DNA of 64,000 bases from Palaemon carinicauda (taxonomy: Eukaryota > Arthropoda > Malacostraca > Decapoda > Palaemonidae). Both the position numbers and the translations under genes were made by a program. The notes beneath the pieces are model-generated. The model was not told where the DNA came from. It made no database searches and was given only the letters and a program-made list of their open reading frames with translations. Positions 23,945-36,200 of this stretch are shown here, one piece after another. Where the stretch lies: positions 103,809,603 through 103,873,602 of the forward strand of contig NC_090739.1 in assembly GCF_036898095.1 (NCBI RefSeq), given 5' to 3'. Each line of letters opens with the position of its first letter. The first letter of the stretch is position 1.

Positions 23945-26100
23945 AAGACTAGATATGGTGGACCATATGCACCACAGACCGGGTGCAGTGAAGAGGTGAA
24001 AAATAAGTTCTGTAGAGATATGGATATGACAGCAACAGAAATAGAAGAAATGCTAGTTGTAGGAGGAGACTTGAATGGACACAACGGATGCAACCGAGAA
24101 AACATCAATAGAATATGAAGATATGACATGGGAGAAATGAATGAGAAGGAGAATTGATAACAGACTTTGCACTGGGATTTGACATGGCAATTAGCAACAC
24201 CTTTTTCATAAATGACGACTATGTGACATATAGTACATACATACATATACCAAGGCACTTCCCCCAATTTTGGGGGGTAGCCGACAACAACAAATGACAT
24301 ATAGTAGTGGAGGAATATATAAATAGATTCTTTTAATGTGCAGGAAAAAAAAAAAGAAACCCGAAGCAGTAGCAGCCTATGACAGGAATCTATCTGAAGA
24401 AAATAGGATAGATTGGAAAACTGCAAATAAAGAAGCTAAAAGAGCAGTAGCACAGGCAAAAGCAATTCCAATGGATATGCTCCATGAGAACTTAAGAGAC
24501 AGCTTTAGGCCAAAAGAGAATACACAAGTGAGCAAAAAGAGATGAATCATCAAATGATCTAACATTGCATACAGATCAAGGACAAGTTTTATCAAGAGGA
24601 AAGCATAATAGCTAGATAGAAGGAGTACTTTCAAGTTACTACATGATGAAAACTCCAGAACAATAATAAGAGATGGAAACCTCATGAAAGAATAGTCCAG
24701 GATATAAGCAGAGAAGAGGGTAAGAAGGCACTGGATAAAATGAAGAAGGGAAAAATGGTGGGACCTGATGGAATACCAGCTGAAGTGTGAAAGTATTTAG
24801 TAGGAGATAAAGGCATAGACATCCTGTAGGATTTCAAAACTAAGATGTATGGCTATGAAAGAATGCCAGACATGTAGATAACTGACCAAATGGTCCCGAT
24901 CTACAAAGGGAAGGGTAATGTCCAGGAGTGAGGGAACTACAGAGGAATTAAACTCACATGCAATGAAAATATATTTGAGGATTATAGAAGTAAGACAGAG
25001 AATGGTAACCACAATTTGTGAAGAACAATTTGGTTTTATGCCAGGAAAGAGCACAGTTGATGCAATATTTGCATTCGGCAGACAGTAAAGAAGTATAGCG
25101 GGAATCAGAAAGGACTACATCTTGTGATTATTGATTTGGAAAAACCGTGATAGAGTACCTAGGCAGCTAGTGTGGAGGTGCTCGAGAAAAAAAAGTTTCT
25201 GAAAAGTATGTCAGAATAATGAAAGATGTCTGCAGAGCCAATCACACCAGTAAGAAGCACTGTTGGAACTACAGAGAAATTCTAGGTGAAAGTTGGTCTG
25301 CACCAGGGCTCAGCCCTTAGTCTTCTTGTGCCTTGGAGTGCATTGTTTGATCATGACATTGCGCTGACTGATCTAACATGAGAAGGTGTCCAACTTAAGC
25401 TAGAAAGATGGAGAGAAGAGGCTTAGAAATTAGCAAAACAAAGACAATATATGTAGACAGGAATGGCAGGGAGCAGTGAAATTGGGCCCAGAAGCCATAA
25501 AGAGGGTTAGCTCCTTCAAAAGTCTTGGTTCTGTAATGAGCAAATAATGGAAGCCTTGATGCAGAATTCATTGCGCATGGATGATTTGGAGAAAGTCATC
25601 AGGGATACTTTGTGATAGCAAGATCAGTGCAAAGGTCAAAGGAAAATTTTATAAAAGCATTGTTAGACCAGCAATGCTCTATGGGGAGACTTGGCCAATA
25701 GAGAAAGAGCAAAAAAGAAACTGGAACGGTGCAAGGCCAGAACGCTGAGGTGGATGTGTGGTGCCATATAAAAGGATAAGATCTGGAATTAATTAATCAG
25801 GGGGACAATCAAAGTATTGGAGGTTTAAAAAAAATCTAGGTAAGAAAACTGGAATGGTTTTGTAATGTCATGAGGAGAGATGAACACATGTAAAAAGGTT
25901 ATGAACATGGTGGTGGAGGGAAGAAGGATGAGAAGGCCAAAGTTCAGGTGGAAAGAAACTATTGGATGATATGAAGGAAAAGGGTCCAAGAGAACAAAAT
26001 GTTCAGGAAAGAGAAATATGAAGAAAGCTGGCTAGAAACAGCTACTACATATATAAATGGGAAAAGTTGAATGCAAAGAAGATATAAGACTGGGAGAAGG
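23945..26100 (+). pseudogene. RTE-like LINE, decayed pol
   Basis: Plus-strand remnants of a non-LTR retrotransposon pol, joined across stops and frame shifts. An endonuclease segment near 23955-24220 reads PYAPQTGC and then VVGGDLNGHNG, with RYDMGEMNE. A linker follows near 24360-24530. The RT segment at 24750-25320 has MVGPDGIPAE, MVPIYKGKGNV, NYRGIKL, EQFGFMPGKSTVDAIFAF, GLHLVIIDLEK and GLHQGSAL. A C-terminal block at 25600-26050 has RPAMLYG and LEWFCHVMRRDE. These are hallmarks of RTE-type elements common in arthropods. The segment that should carry the FADD catalytic motif, after about 25375, is missing. The 5' end is truncated and no 3' tail is defined. Confidence 0.85.
24224..24306. mobile_element. 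Tiny insertion with 12-bp target duplication
   Basis: TGACATATAGTA occurs at 24224-24235 and again at 24295-24306. Between the copies lie 59 bp: (CATA)n, then CCAAGGCACTTCCCCCAATT and TTGGGGGGTAGCCGACAACA. The core can fold, CCCCCAA against TTGGGGG. It interrupts the LINE endonuclease region and so postdates it. Confidence 0.8.
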
Positions 26101-27914
26101 CTAAATACAAACAGCATATAAAAATTGTTAAAGTTGAAGGCAAAGAAGAAAATGTAAGACTCGTCTTAGAATTCTGAGAAATGAACAAACCTCAGGATTT
26201 TAACATTTCTTATAGAGGATATTAAGAAATAGCCTCCTCTCACCAAACCCGAAGATCGCTTAAGACGTATCATTTCCTTTATGCATGAAAGAAGTGGATT
26301 CTAATTAACTAGTCAAATATTTTGTACTTAAATATCAAGGTATGAACCCTTTCCAGCATTCTGACTATAATGAACCTTGGATAATGACTTTTAGTAGTTC
26401 ATAATGTCCATACTTACTACTAACATCCGAATGACGGGCCATTTACTTTACTTATTTAATGTATGTAGTTATACCATTATGTTACTGGCATGTTACTTTT
26501 TAGCCATAAATTATCATTCAGGACCTTAACTTTCATATTTTCAAGTATTTTCGTCCATATAAATTTTCTTACACAGTTGACATTATTGAGTAGTGCCTAT
26601 TATTTGAAAATATATATCTGAATTCATTACAGTAAAACCAATGTACATTTATGAGTGATACAAGCATATGAAGTCTATTTTAATTATTATTTCTATTCAA
26701 TTAAATCATAAATGACAAAACAAGATTTTGTTTATAAAAAGCAACTGGCTTTAAGGATTATTTGCTTAACCATTTTCAATTCACATCCTATCTATAAAAC
26801 ATTATATTTTAGATTTGCAAAATAATTCTACCTACAAAACCACCTTAGATAGGTTTGAAATATACAATCTACATTTCTATTACAATTAGAAATCTCAACC
26901 AGAACATTACCTAACATACTAAATTGGTAAATATAACTTTAAAAGTACTAACCTTTGAAATACAACTTCAAAACACAACGTTGAAAGGAATCTCACAGGT
27001 ATTCACTAAATTTTTCTTTTTACTTGGATCTTCCCTTTAGACAATAATCTCACTCATTCATTAAATTATCTTAAACCAAAAACTTTTCTTTTTACTATGA
27101 GCTTCCCAATAGTTAATAATTCCTCTCATGGTCCTAAATAATTGATCACGGCCAGATTACTTTTTCTTAATTAGTGCCTTAGGTTAAAACCCTAATTCCC
27201 TTAAAGTTTAACCTATGTGTCAATAACAAGCAGTGTTTAGGCACTCTCATTACAAAATATTAATCTTAATCCTTTCATTAAATATAACCAGCCTACCCCT
27301 TTCAGTCTTTCGAAAATAATCTTTATGTTTTACATCAAAACTACTCTTAGAATATCTCCTTTGAGAAATATTTCGTGAATGGTGATTTAAAATTATTTTA
27401 CTGATAATTTCTTACTTTAAAGACTACCATAACTCAATTTATTACTATTCCTATCATAAAACCTTTTCATATAAATTTAGCTCTTAAAATGCTCCAAATT
27501 ACAACCGTTATTAACTATATAGTCTATATACTACACCAAATGTAACCAGTTAATTGCGCCTTTTGTATAATGAATATATAAAGATTAAAACCAGTAGCAG
27601 GAGATTTTTGCCTTTTAATAGAAACTTTGTCATTTCAGTGTTTTGAAACAAATTTCTGTTCACTAGATTGAGGAAAAATAAATAGGATCTTCAACTACAA
27701 ACAAGCATTTGGAATGCTATACGTGACCAGAATAATTAAAATATTGACATTTTGGAAAAACAGGATTAATTTAATGAAAATTACTCAAACAAGCTTTATA
27801 TGAAGTTTTGAGAAGCAGCTTACAAACTCCTTCGGGAAAAACTTTCAAAGCAATTCATCATTAGTTTGAACCAAGTATAGTGGTTTTATCGTGGATAATA
27901 ACCTTAATTCCACA
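26101..27914. other. AT-rich spacer, no gene seen
   Basis: Very AT-rich, stops in all frames, no recognised repeat family. Confidence 0.6.
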
Positions 27915-27936
27915 CAGACAGACAGACAGACAGACG

Positions 27937-28006
<70 letters not shown>
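27915..28006. repeat. (GACA)n and (GA)n compound microsatellite
   Basis: Five GACA-type units followed by about 33 GA units from 27940. Confidence 0.97.
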
Positions 28007-28007
<1 letters not shown>

Positions 28008-29094
28008 CGTATTAGCTTTCTAATGCTTGGCAATGCTTTTAAAACCTTAAATACATTGATTCTCTTCACAAATATTCTAAATTTTCTATTTATGGCTTTC
28101 CTTACCTCCAGTTACACAAAAAAAATGGATTAGCAGCTAGCAAAAAAAAATTTAAACCGATTTAATAAATTAATAAACAAAATCTTTACAGAGCATACTA
28201 CTTCTCCCTTTGTTCAACTGAAATATGTTGCATGAAATTTTCATTTAAGCAGAATTATCAGTCATTATTATAAGAAGGGAGTAAATATGACAAATTTCAA
28301 AGTATTTTGTACTTTACCTAACTATACAGACCTGAGTTCTTTACACAGAGATGATACAGTGCAAGCTGGTTTAGCCATAAAAACATTAACGTGAGGTGTC
28401 AATAACCCTCTGTTAGTTAGCGAGGGTAGCGCAGGGTAGACCAACCCACCGGCTCACACTCACCCAATAATTGAGCTCACTTCTGATCACAGGTAGGACT
28501 TCTAGCTGGAAGGTGATGGCGGGACAGGTTAGTGTAACTGAGGTTTATATAGTTTAAAAAATTCAAATTACTTACTAATTTGTCATTTGCTCCTGAACAA
28601 ATACAAATATCTTTTTATATAGAAAACTCACCCTAAGGTTGGTGGAAGTCTTATTTCAACAGGCTGAAGAACATTGCCTGGGATACACATCTGAGCTCAA
28701 TAGAGCATGGGAAGAGCATCCTGACACCACCTGAACCATTGGCCCATCAGTGCCAAAGGGTTAACTGCCTGTGCAGCCATGGTGAGTGAAAACTTGCACT
28801 GTAACTTTAGCTAGTAAGCACTGTATAAAGAGTCGGTTGACACTCGTGCATACTGAAACCCAGATATAGCCTAACTCCCCCTTGCAAGGAGGTTAGGGAC
28901 GTAACAAAATACACAATAGACGTATTGAGACCCCTAAACGAAAATTAGGTTTACCCGCAGTCGGGCAGTTTTCAGTCTACAGATGCTGTGCCCTAAGAGA
29001 GGGGAAGATGAAGATGAAGACTAAGATCGCAGTGACACCTGCCCTCGACCGACTTTTACTAGTCCACCACAGGACTTACAATAAACTTATCTAG

Positions 29095-29955
29095 AATCCT
29101 ATGGGTTGAGAGAGGTGAAGGTGGGTTTGCTTTTCTGCACTCTTAAATGGAGCACCTGCACCACAGAGATATTACTTTTCAACACAAGGATGAACCTATG
29201 TCCGTGACATCTGCCCTTCTTAGCAGGGGGAGGATTGAATGCACGATCGATGACCTGCCAAATCCAAGAAGACACGGCATTCTTCATAACTCTCCTCTTG
29301 ACCCTGTCTGTACGGACAAGTAGATGCTTAATGTGAGGGCAAGTTCCTCTCGTGCACTTGAGATATTGCCTCAATCCTCTCGCAGGACTAGTAACAGCTG
29401 CTCAGGATCATCAGTTTCTTCCCGAAGACTCAAAATCTGGAAGGGCCTGAACCTAAGGTCTTCTAGCACTAGATTCAGAGTCTTAGCAATAAAATTCAGG
29501 GATGAAGCCGAGTGTAACCAGACCCCATTACCTTGAATGGGCAATGTCATAAAGGCCATATAACTCACTGACCATCTTTGCAGAGGCCAGGGTGAGATGG
29601 AAAACCATTTTAGGAGTAGTCCTTAATGGCTTGTAGGGGGGTTCCTTTCAAGGAATGGAGCCCTGACTATGGTGGTAGTCTCACTTCTGAATGAGGGAAA
29701 GTTAGCTCAAATCTCCTTATGAGCATGGACAATTCCATTGATGAGGAAATATATACCACTTTGTCTTAAGATTTGGCTTAAAGCCGAGAAATACACTTTC
29801 ACTGCCGACAGAGCAGAGTTCTTCCTCCTTAAAGGTATAACAAAAGATCGGAAATCAGGGGTACAGTGACTCTGAATGGAGAGAGACTCATTCCACAAAA
29901 CCAACCACAAAGGATTTCCCACTTAGCCTGATAGATGGAGATGGAAGACTACCTG
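29095..29955 (-). pseudogene. Tyrosine recombinase fragment of element C
   Basis: Read on the minus strand, YQAKWEILCGWFCGMSLSP and PLISDLLLYL near 29930-29830 match YQAKWKVFCGWYRGRGLSP of D. YMAFMTLPIQGNGVWLHSAS and TDDPEQLLL match the YR core. NPPPAKKG, then VVQVLHLRVQKSKPTFT match the C-terminus (DPPPSRHP, VTQVLQAVVWKRRMTFT). Frames are shifted and stops are present. Element B interrupts just upstream, at the codons equivalent to SGHLRKSS. Confidence 0.75.
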
Positions 29956-30179
29956 AAGTATGACAAATTCGTAGATAATTTGCATTTTTCCTAACTACTG
30001 TATACAAACCTTAGGTATTTAAAAGGTGTATTACTTTCGGCGTAGCTGAAATGACGAGCGATTAATTCCTAACGAGGGTTAACTGCCCATACCGCTAGTT
30101 AGGGGGGGTAGAGGAGGGTAGCTTGCTACCACCCGCCCTTACACACCTGTGATTGAGCTCACATTGCTTGGAGGTAGGA

Positions 30180-30620
30180 TTTCAAGAGGGATAGGGCTGA
30201 TGGGTAAGTTTGCTTAAATAGCTAAGGTTTGTATACTTACAAAAAATACAAATTATCTACAAATTTGTCATTTGTTCCGTAACTGGAATACAAACTGAAG
30301 TATACTAGAGATCTATCCACATCTTGTTATGATTGTTGTTCAACAGTTGTATGGTCAAACGACCAGTTGTTTACATATAGTAATTACCACTTACGTTGTT
30401 TACATCTGTCTACTGTAATCGTTTTCGCCTCCCGCCTTTTCTTGTATAGGAAGTTGGTATTTGTCAGCCGAGAAGGTAACACTTGGTATTATAAATAAAT
30501 CGATTAGGGAATAAATAGTTGATTTATCATGATCGGTATTTATTTGGCTCCTGAATTAAGTTAACACACACCACGCTATTTAATAGGGGTGACTCACAGA
30601 TTAGGAAGGGTGGACGTCCC
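30180..30620 (-). repeat. ICR of element B, split by about 265 bp of extra sequence
   Basis: AGCTAAGGTTTGTATACTTA to TCCGTAACTGGAATACAAAC (30220-30296) and ACCACGCTATTTAATAGGGG (about 30571-30590) are contiguous in element D (46825-46912). In B they are separated by about 265 bp (about 30299-30562) of unrelated sequence containing TTGTTGTTCAACAG and AATAAATCGATTAGGG. No terminal repeats or target duplication stand out. Confidence 0.65.
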
Positions 30621-31113
30621 AGCCAATCTGGCTTTTGGCTTTACCCGGGGGCTCCTTATCTGAGTGTATCAGTACTCAAAAAAGAAGGAGTACCTGCACC
30701 TCGCTAAAACCTTGCTATGCAAGGTTCGCGCCCTACGCAAGCTGTGTGTTGAGATATTTAGAAGTGTGACTGTCTAGGTAAAGTTATTTCTTGTCTTTTT
30801 GTAGGAAAAACTGTTGTAACCAAGACTTTCCCAATACCACCTCGCCAGGGTATGGGGACGCAACAGTACTAGGTACACAAGGGAGCATGGTTTACCTGCA
30901 GTGGATTGAGGTCAGCAATACAGAGAACCCAGGATGGTGCTTTCCCTAAGAGAGGGGAGGATGAAGAAAAGAATAAGAGCCAGTCAAACCTTTCTTTCAT
31001 TCACGCAGACTATAACCGGGTAACAATGCCCTCAACCTTCTGCTATTTGTCCAATAAAGAGCTTGAGGTTTTAAACCAGATATTGTGCAGCCACCACAGG
31101 ACCGATAGAGAAC

Positions 31114-31770
31114 TTATCGAATATCCTGTGGGTCACGTCTTGCAGGTAGTGGGATGTGAGTGTGGTCTGACGATTTCACACCCCAGCTTGAAGAACCTGC
31201 ATCAATGAGAAGTTTCTCTTGAATGCCAGGGACGTAGCTACACCCGACATCATGAGCTCTGGGGCGACGTGAAGGAGGGTCTGGATTCGGTGCATTGTCT
31301 ATGACCATGCAAATCCATGCTGAGATGGTGTTCTTGGTGACCTCCTCTTTGTCCTTCCTGTGCTGACGAATAGCGCAGGCACATGAGGACAGGCTGCGGC
31401 TGTCCTCTTAAGATACAGCCTCAAACTCCTCACTGGGCATAGTAAGAGATGGTCTGGGTCATCTGTTACAGTATGGAAACTAGAAATCAGGAAAGAGTCG
31501 AATCGTGAATCCGCTACTCCCGGGTTCTGAGTCTTAACAATAAACTCAGGGACGAAGCTAAACATTACTTCTCCCCATCCCCTTGAATGGGCGATGTTGT
31601 ATGAGAGACCATGAAGTTCCCAGACTCTCTTGGCTGAAGCGAAAGCTAGCAAAAACACCGTCTTCCAAGTCAGGTGGCGATCGGTTGTCTGGCGTAATGG
31701 TTCATAGGGAGGTCTCTTGAGAGACCTGAGAACTCGAACCACGTTCTATGGGGGAGGTTTCACTTCTGAC
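31114..31770 (-). pseudogene. Tyrosine recombinase of element B, N-terminus deleted
   Basis: The 31742-31299 frame reads VRVLRSLKRPPYEPLRQ, then LTWKTVFLLAFASAKRVWEL and HGLSYNIAHSRGWGEV, the central YR domain with the first catalytic Arg in SAKR. The C-terminal part lies in another frame (31308-31114), where RPRAHDVG replaces the expected HDVR, so the second catalytic Arg is Gly. The Tyr block is frame-shifted. The N-terminal core-binding domain is missing because of the deletion at about 31770. Confidence 0.85.
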
Positions 31771-32260
31771 TGATCCAAAGACCACTCGGTACTCACTATC
31801 TGAGATACTCTGCTCAGGTTGTTGGCGAGCACATTCCTTTTGCCCGGAATGAAGCATGCCGATAGTGGTATCGAGTGGATTTCGGCCCATCTCAGTATCT
31901 CTACTGCTAGCTGGGATAGCTGCTGCAAAAAAGTACCTCCTTGCTTGGTGATATAAGCCACGACTGTGGTGTTGTCGCTCATCACCACCACTGAGTGGCC
32001 CGCCAGGAACTGTTGGAATTGTATAGGGGCCAGAAAGACGGCCTTCATCTCTAGGAGATTCATGTGGTGGTACTCTTCTGACTCTGACCAGAGGCCTGAG
32101 GTCGTGTGGTGCAGCACGTTGGCCACCCCCCCCCCCCTCCTTTTTTTTTGAAGCGTCTGAGAACAGCATCAAATCCGGGGGGATGACGAGAAAGTCCACT
32201 CCCTTTCGTAGGTTCTCATCTGTCACCCACCACTGGAGGTCTGTCAAGTTCCCCTGATCC
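31746..32260 (-). pseudogene. RNase H of element B
   Basis: Minus-strand frames hold DLMLFSDASKK (first Asp), NLLEMKAVFL (Glu), VVVMSDNTTVVAYITKQGGT (second Asp) and GKRNVLANNLSRVSQIVS. The expected last Asp (NVLADNLSR in D) is Asn here. A C-run at 32128-32137 shifts the frame between the first two motifs. The domain would remove RNA from the DNA-RNA hybrid during reverse transcription. Confidence 0.85.
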
Positions 32261-32279
32261 CACGGAGATCTGGATGTCC

Positions 32280-33200
32280 GGGGAATCGCGAGTCTGATTC
32301 CACCGGGAATTGAGTTGCCACTGGAGGGATCTCATCCTGAGGCGACCATTGGGAACTAGACGGGCCAGTGATGAAAGGTGACCAAGGAGACGTAACCACG
32401 TTTGGGCTGGAAGTTCTCATCTGAGAAAGGGTCTTGCGACCTTTCTCAGCCTTGTTATCTTGTCGTCTGATGGTAAGGCTTTTTGGAGATTGGTGTCTAT
32501 GATCATGCCTAAGTGTACCAGTCTCTGTGTAGGAAGCAGAGAAGACTTCTCAAGATTTACCATGATCCTCAGATCCTGGCAAAGTCTCAGAAGTTTGTCT
32601 CGGTGTTGAAGAAGGGTTGATACCGAGTCTGCTAGGATTAGCCGTTGTCCAGATAACGGAGGAGACGGATGCCAATCCTGTGTGCCCAAAATGACACAAG
32701 GGCAAACACTCTGGTGAAAACTTGAGGTGCTGTGGAAAGACCAAAGCACAGCACCTTGAACTAGTACTTTCTGTTGTCAAGGCTGAGTCTTAAGAACTTC
32801 CTTGAAGACGGATGGACTGGGATCTGGAAGTACGCGTCCTTTAGGTCCAGTGTACACATGAAGTCCTGAGGTCTTACTGCTAGTCTGACCGTGTCTACCG
32901 TCTGCATGCTGAACGGAGTTTGTTTGACAAACTTATTCAGGGCTGAGAGGTCGATGACTGGTCTCCAGCCTCCAGACGCCTTTCTTACAAGAAAGAGTCG
33001 ACCGAAGAAGCCTGGGGACCCTTCGAGGACCTTTGGAGAGCGCCCTTCTTCAACAGGGTCTGGACTTCTGCCTGAAGGGCCTGGCCCCTTGCCAATCCCA
33101 TGGCAAGGGAATCTATTGACACTGGATTCCTGGTCAGGGGAGGTAGAGATGTTATGAACGGGACCTGATATCCTGGACGGATCACTGAGATTGTTCAGGA
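32280..33200 (-). pseudogene. Reverse transcriptase of element B, frame-shifted
   Basis: From the N-terminus: SLAMGLARGQALQAEVQTLL and KKGAL near 33120-33040, NKFVKQTPFSMQT near 32945-32900, then CTLDLKDAYFQIPVHPSS (motif A, catalytic Asp) near 32850-32800. Next come LCFGLSTAPQVFT (motif B) and, in pieces, the motif C region (GQRLILADS; the YLDD motif is disturbed). The last part reads VNLEKSSLLPTQRLVHLGMI. At least two frame changes occur. Confidence 0.8.
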
Positions 33201-33219
33201 ATCGGCACGAGTTGCTTCT

Positions 33220-36200
33220 ACCTGTCTGAGCAACTTTGAAGGCATCCCCCCACTGGTGGAAACACAGGGGGACTGCCTATCCTAGCGTGCGGCCTCAGCC
33301 GCTCCCTCTAGGATTCTTTCCTCCCCCGGAGGACTTTTTGCCTTTCCTGTCCTTGACAGAAAAGGGCTTATTAGACACCACTGTCTTCGTTGCTAGTTTT
33401 GTCGTTACGGTCTTGGTTGGTCGGGACTGCTGAGGTTCTGGAGATTTATAGGGCTTAGTTGATAAAGCCCTATGGAAGAGGGAGTCTCGATGAGACTTCC
33501 TCCACCTCTCACCAGCAAGTTCCACATCCTTAGGCTCAAATAGATGGACCCCCTCTAGGGAGGAATATCTGAGCCTATTTATTTCGACGCTTGGGACCTG
33601 TTGGTGGAACCTCTCAAACACTGCATCTCAAAGTTTCAAGATAGTGTTTGCCCTCAAGTTCGCAACTTGGTGGGCAAGAAACTCGATCGTGCGAGTGCCC
33701 GAGAGTAAAAAGGTCTCCATTGCCTTCTTGGTACGCTCCTTGGAAAAATCCTCAGATAGTATCAGGATACCTTCGGTCTCTAACCAGATGTCCATCCACG
33801 AAGTCGCTTGCATCGCATACTTAGTGACCTTTTCCTGGTTAAGGACTTCGGCCGCCGAGAAAGAGACCTTCCGGCTGGAGTCTCTCTCAAGAGGGACTCC
33901 CCTGGTTAGCTCTTCCAGAGAATGGTGAAGTGGAAGAGCTGAACTGGGTTCCTCCAGGATCTCAAAGTACCTTCTTTGCTGTAAGCGAGGAGGTGGGAGG
34001 AGCTTATTCGTAGAACCGGCACGGCTGGAGGAGGCAAACCCGGAGAGCTATTGGGTGATCTTGTCCCTGGTACTCTTCAACCCTTGAGACCAGGTCAGGG
34101 GTGCACTGATCTTTGAAGGTTTCTGAGTGCCGAAGACGCAGTCAAAGACAGTGTCTTTGCCCTCTCGAGGGGGTATTTCTGGGTTAGAAAACCCATTGAG
34201 ATCCCTCATTAGAGTCAACCTGCCAGAATGCATGTTCTGATTCTTGTTGGTCTCCTCCTGATGTTGGACTCGCAGAGAGGTTTCCTTCTATCCCCAAGAG
34301 CTCTTCTTGGGGTGAGTCGTGGATATTCCTCGAGTGGCTGGCTGTCTCTGTTCTAGGCCTGATGGAGGACTTTGGCAGTCTTGGAGTCTTTGGACTCCTT
34401 CCGAGGGAGGAGGTAAGACTCCAACATCGAAGGCCTGAGTGTCATGTCCCTCCTAGTCTCAGATTGAGGGGGAACTCTCCGCGTGAAGGGAGGTTTCCTC
34501 CACTGGTGTGATGGGAGTGTCTCTCCTCGTGCAATTCCCTTGGTGAAGGATGGTCTTCATCCCAAAGGGAGGGAGAGTATCCCAGGGGAGAAACTGGAGG
34601 GACTAGCCTTGATGGTCTGCATGGAGTCAGCTTCACCCTCTGGGAAGTGACCACGTCGGAAACTCCTCTTTCCCTCTTCAAAGGGGTAGAGGAAGCTATG
34701 GTTCTGTGTCTTGGGTCCAGAGCTATAAGTTGCTTTGATGAGCGGTCGGACAAGACGGGCTTGAATGCCTGTGTTACAGCTCTGACTAAGGCACTGAATC
34801 AAGGTTGCTGACTGACTGATGCACTGTCAGACAAGTCCCTTGAAGGGAAAGGGACAGATGGCTCCATACGAGGAGTCACCGTAAGAGGTGGGTCTGCCTT
34901 TGAAGGCAGTTTAGAGATCCTGAATTCCACTGCTTGAGCCTGTTTTCCTTTTCCCGAAGGGCGCACTGGAATGCGTTTGTGGGGAGAGGAATGAGGCGAT
35001 GGTGACCTTGCCAGGTGTAGATCCTGCGCCCGTGCCTGCACACGCGCAGGAGAATATTGGCCCGCGCAGGAGAAATTTGGTGCGCGTGCGCAAGTGAAAG
35101 CTGGCGTGCGGGCACATGGTGAGGCGTGCGCATGTGTTTGTGCGTGCACGCGGGAGAGATTTGGCGCACAGGAGAGCGCAAATGTCCAGGAAAGTGCCGG
35201 AGCACAGGTGAAAGCTGCATTGTGCCTGCTGTCTCACCTACAGTGTGTTTGTGTGCAGGAGAATAATGGCGCGCAGGCATTTGTTGACGCGCATGCGAGT
35301 ACTGGCGTGCGGGAGCGCGCTGGTGTACATTAGACAATTGGTGCGCAGGGTGGAGCGCGGGAGATAATTGGCGCACAAGCTGGCGCGCAGGAGAGTAAAG
35401 GCGCGCTGGCGCAGAGAGTAAGGGCGTGCAGGAGAGTAAAGGCGCGCTGGAGAGCGCTGGCGCAGAGAGTAAGGGCGTGCAGGAGAGTAATGGCGCGCAG
35501 GAGAGCGCTGGCGCGTAGGAGATCGTGGGCGCGAAGGCGCAGGAGAGCGCAAGCGTGCTGTAGTGCACTGGAGCATGGGCGACCCTGGGCGTGTGAGCGC
35601 GTGGACGCAGCGCGCGCAGGAGAACGCATGATTTTGCTGCCTTCTATGAGGGCAAGCAAGAGAAGGGGCACGCCGAAGCGCTGTAGAGTGCTGACGAGCT
35701 GCTGGTAGGCGCTAAAGTCCTGTAGGTTGGTGAGCTACAAGGCGATGGCGCGCAGCTACGCACTTTGGTAGAGCTACAATAGGTTTACCGGTGACAGGAA
35801 CGGTGATGGCAGGTCTGGAGGGTGGATGGTCGACGTGCCCTTTGTAAGGGCAACCATCCATCGAAGGGGATCGCGAACGATCAGCAGAGAGGTCCAGGAC
35901 CGAGGTCACAAGACTAGTAGTAGGAGCAGTAACGATCAATGAATGAAGGTCAGATGACTGCAGCGGAGGCTCCTCTGCAGGGAATGGCTGCGACGACGAT
36001 GAACCAAAGAGGCGTCTCTTCACCAGCCTCTAAAGCGAAGTGGAGATGCATGCTTTCCGACGAATGCGCCCTCTGGGGTCCTTTGGATCAGCAAGCTGAC
36101 CGTGCACCGCAGCAGTCCTCCAAAGAGGAGTCTCTATAAGTGAACTCCCACGAGGTGGAGAAACACTTACAGGAGAGACAGACGTTGAACTTAGTTTCCC

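Noticed and set aside
24377..24685. Minus-strand ORF with hydrophobic stretches, and its neighbour at 23935-24426
   Set aside because: Both are antisense to the RTE-like LINE and are explained by it.
27845..28133. ORFs made of alternating Arg-Glu or Ser-Leu
   Set aside because: They arise from translation of (GA)n and (CT)n tracts; the same applies near 9026-9307 and 13474-13725.
34876..35671. Several overlapping ORFs rich in Ala, Leu, Cys and Ser
   Set aside because: They are alternative frames through the GC-rich repeat array of Gag in B. Only the RQRSP-type frame fits the family.
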